Of a DNA stretch of 9,465 nucleotides, positions 5,079-9,465 are shown in pieces (within the stretch, counting starts at the first letter, position 1; each line of letters starts with the position of its first letter). Below the pieces are notes generated by a model. The model searched no databases. It saw only the letters and a list, made by a program, of their open reading frames with translations, and was not told where the DNA came from. Location: the NCBI GenBank assembly GCA_003173915.1, contig PPGL01000084.1:1-9465 (forward strand), in the 5' to 3' direction. Both the position numbers and the translations under genes were made by a program. The DNA is from Candidatus Levyibacteriota bacterium. GTDB taxonomy: Bacteria; Patescibacteria; Microgenomatia; Levybacterales; UBA12049.

Positions 5079-6569
5079 ATGAAACTAAATTTCAAAATAA
5101 TTATTCTCCTTTTAATTAGTTTTCTCTGTATCTCAGTATTCCTTTCTGTTATTTCAATACTTTTACTCAGAAATAATCAGCAACAAAATATAACACTTTT
5201 CAAAGAAGAATTTATAGAGCTTAGTAGGGAATCTTTTGTTAGTAATAGTAATCTATTTTACTATAATCTGGATAATCAGTTGAAAAATAATCCTTCTTCA
5301 GTCAGCACAACAATAGGTATAATCCAGGCAATAGATCCACAAGCAAACAATGTTTTTGTTATGAATACATCGAATTTGAAATTTATTTTCGGAGGACAAA
5401 ATAGTGAAATTACTAACTTAATTAATGCAGCTAATATAAAAAGATATTTGCAAGAAAATATTTTAAATCAAGTAAATGATTTTGATAAAGATAATTACAA
5501 TGAATTCCTTTCTGATACTACCAATAAAGAAATTCCCTCCCAGCTTCATATAAAAATTTATAATAATTTGGGGCTAATAATTGGATATGGAGAATCATTT
5601 AATATTGTCAAAGTCAGGACTGACTTTATTAAACGACAAAATGATGCACTCTTTAATCAATATCTACTCCAATCGTTACTATTTTCCATTGCATCTTTTA
5701 TAATTGTTTGTGTATTAATGATCTTTACCCTGAGAAAAGTAGTCATTAATCCTCTAAAAATAATTCTCTTAGCTCTCCAAAGAATAGAAAACGGTGAATA
5801 TAACTTCAAGCTAGATCTTAAGAGAAAGGATGAAATAGGTGAGATTGCAATAGCTTTTAATAAGATGTCTTCTAACATAGAGCAATCATACCAAGCGTTA
5901 GAAGGAAAAGTTGCAGAAAGAACAAAAGAATTAGAAGAAGCAAAGAAGAAGTTAGAATTCATTAACGTAGATTTAGAAACAAAAGTATCAGAAAGAACTA
6001 AAGAACTCGAAGGATTAAAAAATAATTTGGAACAAGAGGTAGCACTACGTACTGGAGAACTTAAAAAAAATCAGGAAGAACAGGAAATAATTCTTGATTC
6101 TGTACCAGCGTGGATTTTCTACAAAAATACGGACAATCGATTTATACATGTTAATAGATCATTTTGTGAGGGAATGGGACTCACAAGAGAAGAACTCGAA
6201 GGGAAAAGGATGCATGAGATATTTCCCAAAGAACAGGCAGATGCATATTGGAAAGACGACCTAGAAGTGATTAATTCAGGTAAGCCAAAACTAAATATAG
6301 TAGAACCTGTTACTACAAAAAATGGACTTCTTTGGATGCAAACTCGTAAAGTACCATATCGTGATATTAATGGTAATATTTCTGGAATAATTGGTTTTGC
6401 TATTGATATTACTACTAGTAAATTAGCTGAAGAGGAGAATAAAAAACATATGGAGCAACTGGAGGTAGTGAATAATTTAATGATAGGTCGTGAATTAAAA
6501 ATGATTGAATTGAAAAATGAAATTGAGAGGTTAAAAAAACAAGCATTACCAGATACAACAACAAGTTAA
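5079..6569 (+). CDS. Transmembrane HAMP-PAS receptor lacking a kinase or other output domain
   Basis: A 496-residue inner-membrane sensor. In order: TM1 (about 7-30), an extracytoplasmic domain of about 165 residues (31-194, possibly Cache-like, with a G-Y-G-E strand near 169-172), TM2 (195-218), HAMP (about 219-272, including D-E-I-G-E-I-A-I-A-F-N-K-M, 251-263), a signalling coiled coil (272-332), one PAS domain with PAC region (333-449; W-I-F-Y-K-N, F-I-H-V-N-R, G-F-A-I-D-I-T), and a short C-terminal coiled coil (450-487). The linker has three copies of an L-E-x-x-V-x-x-R-T-x-E-L unit at 274, 299 and 317. No HisKA/HATPase, GGDEF, EAL, phosphatase or methyl-accepting region follows PAS. The polar tail ends P-D-T-T-T-S at a proper TAA, so this looks a natural end rather than a frameshift. 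It probably receives signals from the adjacent binding protein. It is the most AT-rich gene here. Confidence 0.88.
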   Translation: MKLNFKIIILLLISFLCISVFLSVISILLLRNNQQQNITLFKEEFIELSRESFVSNSNLFYYNLDNQLKNNPSSVSTTIGIIQAIDPQANNVFVMNTSNLKFIFGGQNSEITNLINAANIKRYLQENILNQVNDFDKDNYNEFLSDTTNKEIPSQLHIKIYNNLGLIIGYGESFNIVKVRTDFIKRQNDALFNQYLLQSLLFSIASFIIVCVLMIFTLRKVVINPLKIILLALQRIENGEYNFKLDLKRKDEIGEIAIAFNKMSSNIEQSYQALEGKVAERTKELEEAKKKLEFINVDLETKVSERTKELEGLKNNLEQEVALRTGELKKNQEEQEIILDSVPAWIFYKNTDNRFIHVNRSFCEGMGLTREELEGKRMHEIFPKEQADAYWKDDLEVINSGKPKLNIVEPVTTKNGLLWMQTRKVPYRDINGNISGIIGFAIDITTSKLAEEENKKHMEQLEVVNNLMIGRELKMIELKNEIERLKKQALPDTTTS

Positions 6570-6708
6570 GAGAAAGTTTCCGAGTAGAAGTTATATATAT
6601 GGAAAATGCAGATGCAAGTCTTGTGAGTGTTAAAGAACTACCTTCTCTTCTCTAGTGTACTATTGATCCTTCAGATTAAGACCGGATGGGTTTGTTATAA
6701 TAAAATTG
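6570..6708 (+). other. Intergenic gap between receptor and methyltransferase genes
   Basis: It holds the methyltransferase promoter at its right end and no convincing terminator. A 17-codon ORF begins at the ATG at 6599 and ends in TAG near 6655; it directly follows a TATATAT run but has no homology I recognise. A 7-nt block (6568-6574) is complementary to 6643-6649, possibly a weak 3'-end structure. Confidence 0.3.
6693..6701 (+). promoter_or_regulatory. Perfect extended -10 of the methyltransferase gene
   Basis: TGT-TATAAT ends 7 nt before the ATG at 6709. The -35 region is poor, as is usual for extended -10 promoters. The predicted start site coincides with the ATG, giving a leaderless mRNA, and this favours ATG at 6709 over the TTG at 6706. 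Confidence 0.7.
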
Positions 6709-7386
6709 ATGGACAGCGTAAATAAAAAAGCTTGGGGCGGGTTGGTATTTTTTATAATCGCGTTAGGACTTTTATTATTTTTTCCAGCAGGGACAATTCA
6801 TTTCTGGCAAGCATGGATATATCTTTTCTGTTTTTCTCTATCAGTTATAGCAATCACCTACTATCTTAGCGTAAAGGATCAGGCCCTTTTGGCACGTCGT
6901 GTTAGTGTTGGGTTTGTAGCGGAAAAAGAAAAAAGTCAAAAGGTAATACAATTTATTGCACAGTTTGCATTTATTGCCTCGTTTGTAATACCTGCTTTAG
7001 ATTATCGTTATGGGTGGTCAAGTGTTCCAGTACTCATAACAATACTTGCAGATGTTTTGGTAGTGTTTGGTTTTTTTATTGTGTTTCTTGTATTTAAGGA
7101 GAATACTTTTACATCTGCAGTCATTGAGATAGACAAAAAACAAAAAGTAATTACAACTGGACCATATGCGGTTGTTCGGCATCCAATGTATAGTGGGGCG
7201 CTTCTTATGCTTTTCGCAACTCCTCTTGCTTTGGGATCGTGGTGGGGCCTTTTGGCATGTATTCCAATGACCATTGTAATTGTTGTGAGACTACTTGATG
7301 AAGAAAAATATCTTTCAAAAAATTTAACAGGGTATACAGAGTATTGTAAAAAAGTGCAATGGAGATTGCTGCCAAACATTTTTTAG
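6709..7386 (+). CDS. Membrane methyltransferase of the PEMT/ICMT (isoprenylcysteine carboxyl methyltransferase-like) family
   Basis: A 225-residue polytopic membrane protein (226 if the upstream TTG is used; positions below count from that TTG). It has hydrophobic segments near 11-27, 34-54, 82-98, 106-130 and 164-195. The C-terminal half carries the SAM-binding core of the family: E-N-T-F-T-S (132-137), V-I-T-T-G-P-Y-A-V-V-R-H-P-M-Y (148-162) with the R-H-P signature, and L-L-D-E-E-K-Y-L (196-203) followed by Y-x-x-Y-x-x-x-V (210-217). Known members methylate prenylated cysteine carboxyl groups in eukaryotes or phospholipid head groups; most bacterial homologues have no assigned substrate. 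A lipid or small hydrophobic acceptor in the cytoplasmic membrane is the natural guess. It is transcribed alone from its own extended -10 promoter and converges with the glycosyltransferase gene. Confidence 0.87.
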   Translation: MDSVNKKAWGGLVFFIIALGLLLFFPAGTIHFWQAWIYLFCFSLSVIAITYYLSVKDQALLARRVSVGFVAEKEKSQKVIQFIAQFAFIASFVIPALDYRYGWSSVPVLITILADVLVVFGFFIVFLVFKENTFTSAVIEIDKKQKVITTGPYAVVRHPMYSGALLMLFATPLALGSWWGLLACIPMTIVIVVRLLDEEKYLSKNLTGYTEYCKKVQWRLLPNIF

Positions 7387-7413
7387 GCAAACATGGATAA
7401 TAATTGAATTATA

Positions 7414-7439
7414 CGTAGGCCCTTAATAAGAATTCTACG
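7414..7439. terminator. Hairpin between convergent genes
   Basis: CGTAG (7414-7418) pairs with CTACG (7435-7439), and the loop contains CTTA/TAAG (7422-7430) that can extend the structure. It lies 27 bp after the methyltransferase stop and 29 bp beyond the glycosyltransferase stop, so it could serve both strands. No strong T-tract is present, so efficiency is doubtful. Confidence 0.35.
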
Positions 7440-7468
7440 ACTTGATTAATGCTACAAGAAGATTGTAT

Positions 7469-8638
7469 TTATTGATAAATTAAAGACAACATGTCGTCTT
7501 GACGTATAAAAATTTCTGCTAAGTCCGCGACAGCAGATTCTGCTGTTATATCCATGGTGTATCCTAGTTCTTCAAGATATCTCTTAAGTGGTTCTCCAGA
7601 ATTTTTCCCTGAAATGATTGGTTCGATAATGTTTCTTCTAACAAATGACTGCAATCGTTGAAGGTGATATCGAAGATATACATCTTTTCCCGTTGATTCC
7701 ATTTTTTTGCGAATTTCGTCAGGACTCATAGCTTGCTCTCTTCTTCGGACTTCTCCCGGATCTGTGGCATACGATTGATTTGTCTCTATACCAGCAGCGA
7801 GTTCGTATTCGAATCTTCGTGCATTATGGTAAGTGATTGCAGGATTAAATCCAACACGTAAACCCATACGTGTTGCTTCCCACCCGAAAAATCTGTCTGT
7901 ATCATTTTTTTCATACTCTTTAAATTTAGCAGGATCAATAGCTGCAAGCGCCCCTACTTCAATTGCTCCACCTTGAGAAGCAGTTTGAATCACAGCTATT
8001 CCTGCAGCAGTAAGAGTATTTGATAGCCTTGCAATGCTATATAAAAAATCAGGCAGACCAGTAATTTGTTCTATCCACAGATCAATTGCCGGAGGAAATC
8101 GATACGTTACACCAATTGCAGCATAGTCTTGTGCTGACAATTGTTGGTGATTTGCAATATATTCAGGAGTGAGTCTCGAATCTGCGTCCAGCATGACTAT
8201 AAGGTGAGGCTCTTCTGCTGTGGGATTTTTGAGCATATAGCTAGCTGTAACTACTTGCATTCCTGTTTCTCGTGTTGGTCCATAGCCTTGTTGTGCACAG
8301 GTTATGAGTGAAACAGGAGCAAGACTTTGTCGAGCATATTCTCGAACTACACTAGCTGTACCATCGGTACTATTGTTATCAATAACAACTATTTCCAAAC
8401 CACTCCGTCCTGATTCAATTGAAGCCATTGCGTCCCAGATTTGCTCTGCTTCATTATATGCTGGAATAATAACAGTACCCGTACAACCCGGATCAGCAAT
8501 AGCTAAGTCTCGTCGAGGAGTCACGCCGTTTCTTGCAAGATAAAGATTGATTTGTTGTACTCTTCTTGACAAATCTCCTGATCTACTTGGTCCTTCTCTA
8601 GTTGGTTGTTCTCTGCTAAATTGTTCCTTTGGTTTCAT
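7469..8638 (-). CDS. Family 2 (GT-A fold) glycosyltransferase, soluble
   Basis: A 389-residue glycosyltransferase that would transfer a sugar from a nucleotide-sugar donor. The first 50 residues are a polar, R/S/P/Q-rich extension. The GT-A core begins with T-V-I-I-P-A-Y-N-E-A-E-Q-I (55-67), then V-I-D-N-N-S-T-D-G-T (85-94), and the metal-binding D-A-D at 151-153 after L-I-V-M-L. The acceptor side shows S-Q-G-G-A-I-E-V-G-A (221-230) and F-F-G-W-E-A-T-R (250-257), which stands where many GT2 enzymes have an E-D pair; here a single E254 is followed by A. The C-terminal 100 residues are charged helix. No membrane segment is seen, so it is cytosolic or peripheral. The ATG at 8638 has GGAGGA 9 nt upstream. 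It begins 30 bp after the GH4 stop, so the two are almost certainly co-transcribed. Donor and acceptor are unknown. Confidence 0.88.
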   Translation of the reverse strand: MKPKEQFSREQPTREGPSRSGDLSRRVQQINLYLARNGVTPRRDLAIADPGCTGTVIIPAYNEAEQIWDAMASIESGRSGLEIVVIDNNSTDGTASVVREYARQSLAPVSLITCAQQGYGPTRETGMQVVTASYMLKNPTAEEPHLIVMLDADSRLTPEYIANHQQLSAQDYAAIGVTYRFPPAIDLWIEQITGLPDFLYSIARLSNTLTAAGIAVIQTASQGGAIEVGALAAIDPAKFKEYEKNDTDRFFGWEATRMGLRVGFNPAITYHNARRFEYELAAGIETNQSYATDPGEVRRREQAMSPDEIRKKMESTGKDVYLRYHLQRLQSFVRRNIIEPIISGKNSGEPLKRYLEELGYTMDITAESAVADLAEIFIRQDDMLSLIYQ

Positions 8639-8647
8639 ATAGATATT

Positions 8648-8653
8648 TCCTCC
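8648..8653 (-). promoter_or_regulatory. Shine-Dalgarno of the glycosyltransferase gene
   Basis: GGAGGA on the minus strand, 9 nt before the ATG at 8638, inside the 30-bp gap after the GH4 stop. It supports translation of this gene as the downstream member of an operon. Confidence 0.75.
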
Positions 8654-8668
8654 AACAATCGTGTAAGT

Positions 8669-9465
8669 TTATTTTTCTTCCTCTCCTGGCCATGGGTAAG
8701 GTTTTGGGGTACTTGCATAATGTGCAGCCATTTCTGGATCTAACTCCATACGAATCCGCAATATTTCTTGGGCTGTCGCCAAATCTCCAACGTTAGCATT
8801 ACTTAGATATTGCTGTATCAGAAAGCGCGCATCACCGGTGGTATAAGCTTGTACATGATTATCTGCTTGACGGGCTCGCAGAATAAGAGCGCTTAAAACA
8901 AGTGGAGGGATTTCAATCTGCCCTGCCGCATGGGCTCCTGTTGCGTCTACTAAAGCAGGGATTTCAACAACAAGGTCGTCTGCTAACCCAGGAATAGTTC
9001 CTCTGTTAGGAATATTAACTTGCTGAACACTTTGCCGTCCTGTTGCAATGGAGTCCATAATATCTATAATCTGTAGTCCGGGTTTATGTTGTAATAAAGA
9101 AGCGACACTACCTTTTGTAGTCTGCGCTGCTTCATGGAGGGCAACAAGTAAAGGTATTCCTCTTCTACTTTTACCTGTCTCATTTTTGGCAGAATCATCA
9201 CCGCCGGTCGGACCCCAGTATAGATCTTCCATTTCTGGTGAAGCATGCATCCATCCCATATCTGGCGTATTTGCTCTAACAGTATCCCCTCCTGGGAATA
9301 AACCAAACTGGGCATACAAAACTGCTGCAGCTGGGGTTAACTGATAATCTACTGCACTTGCATTTGGTAAAAAGTTAGTATAAAACTCGTGAGAATTATT
9401 TTTAATCCAGTCATCTAATATTGGATATGCATCCTCACCTTTATAGGTAAACTTTACTAACCAAA
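8669..9465 (-). CDS. Glycoside hydrolase family 4 (MelA/AglA-type), C-terminal part
   Basis: The frame is open from 9463, about 48 codons upstream of the first in-frame TTG at 9319, to the TAA at 8669-8671, giving at least 264 residues; the N-terminus lies outside the window. The visible start, W-L-V-K-F-T-Y-K-G-E-D-A-Y-P (seen immediately after where GH4 enzymes carry their N-H-x-x-W metal/catalytic segment), and the later N-R-G-T-I-P-G-L-A-D-D-L-V-V-E-I-P-A-L-V-D followed by I-E-I-P-P-L-V-L-S-A-L mark family GH4. GH4 enzymes cleave alpha- or beta-glycosides by an NAD+- and Mn2+-dependent oxidation-elimination route; the missing N-terminal half should be a Rossmann domain. Alpha-glucosidase, alpha-galactosidase and phospho-glycosidase activities all occur in this family, and the substrate cannot be told from this half. 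It leads the operon with the GT2 gene. GC is noticeably higher than in the rest of the window. Confidence 0.8.
   Translation of the reverse strand, partial: WLVKFTYKGEDAYPILDDWIKNNSHEFYTNFLPNASAVDYQLTPAAAVLYAQFGLFPGGDTVRANTPDMGWMHASPEMEDLYWGPTGGDDSAKNETGKSRRGIPLLVALHEAAQTTKGSVASLLQHKPGLQIIDIMDSIATGRQSVQQVNIPNRGTIPGLADDLVVEIPALVDATGAHAAGQIEIPPLVLSALILRARQADNHVQAYTTGDARFLIQQYLSNANVGDLATAQEILRIRMELDPEMAAHYASTPKPYPWPGEEEK

Noticed and set aside
5657..5962. Minus-strand 101-codon ORF
   Set aside because: It is antisense to TM2, HAMP and coiled coil of the receptor, which has clear domain structure.
6599..6655. 17-codon ORF after a TATATAT run
   Set aside because: Too short, no Shine-Dalgarno, no recognisable product; an ORF of this size is expected by chance.
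7008..7390. Minus-strand ORFs of 123 and 61 codons
   Set aside because: They are antisense to the methyltransferase core containing the R-H-P-M-Y signature; no homology or start signals.
9317..9319. TTG as the start of the GH4 gene
   Set aside because: The frame stays open to the window edge and the 48 codons upstream still match the GH4 family, so the TTG is an internal leucine codon.
8304..9344. Plus-strand ORFs of 79 and 98 codons at 8304-8543 and 9048-9344, and a minus-strand 83-codon ORF at 9064-9315
   Set aside because: All are other-frame readings of the GT2 and GH4 genes, which carry diagnostic motifs along the whole length.
1..9465. CRISPR array, tRNA, rRNA or insertion sequence
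   Set aside because: No regularly spaced repeats, cloverleaf-like segment, rRNA-like block, transposase motif or terminal inverted repeats were seen on either strand.

Overview
The window is AT-rich bacterial DNA made of short, mostly single-gene transcription units in alternating directions. UAA and UGA (at 3371-3373 and 3461-3463) both act as stops, so the UGA-recoded lineages (Absconditabacteria/Gracilibacteria) are unlikely. The gene content (a DUF1059 protein, a stand-alone VOC protein, an RhlE-like helicase with little flanking sequence, a membrane-anchored periplasmic-binding-protein homologue beside a PAS receptor with no kinase) and the sparse Shine-Dalgarno use would fit a Patescibacteria/CPR genome. 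That placement is an inference from style; no marker gene is present.

Layout. 1-213 (+): 3' end of a DUF1059 gene, then a good hairpin terminator shared with a convergent VOC/glyoxalase-fold gene (351-773, -). A divergent promoter region (774-921) separates the VOC gene from a 10-TM EamA/DMT transporter (922-1884, +). A 280-bp gap (1885-2164) holds the best consensus promoter in the window and an RNA region with competing pairings, then a DEAD-box RNA helicase (2165-3373, +). A small helical protein with a perfect Shine-Dalgarno lies on the opposite strand (3461-3718, -), with a 10-bp-arm inverted repeat upstream. Next is a two-gene unit: a membrane-anchored RbsB-like ligand-binding protein (3908-5017, +) and a TM/sensor/TM/HAMP/coiled-coil/PAS receptor without a kinase, cyclase or methyl-accepting domain (5079-6569, +). 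A PEMT/ICMT-type membrane methyltransferase follows (6709-7386, +). The right end is a minus-strand operon, a GH4 glycosidase (partial, runs off the window) and a GT2 glycosyltransferase 30 bp downstream, with clearly higher GC than the rest.

How it works together. Most units look independent. The strongest functional link is the binding protein plus receptor, which resembles the sensing half of a periplasmic-binding-protein-coupled signalling system (compare LuxP/LuxQ and TorT/TorS) with its output separated or absent. The second link is GH4 plus GT2, a likely glycan or glycoside turnover pair. Across the window, six unit-leading or unlinked genes have a -10 element ending 6-10 nt before the start codon and no Shine-Dalgarno, suggesting leaderless or near-leaderless mRNAs; the two genes with a clear Shine-Dalgarno are the operon-internal GT2 gene and the small helical gene.
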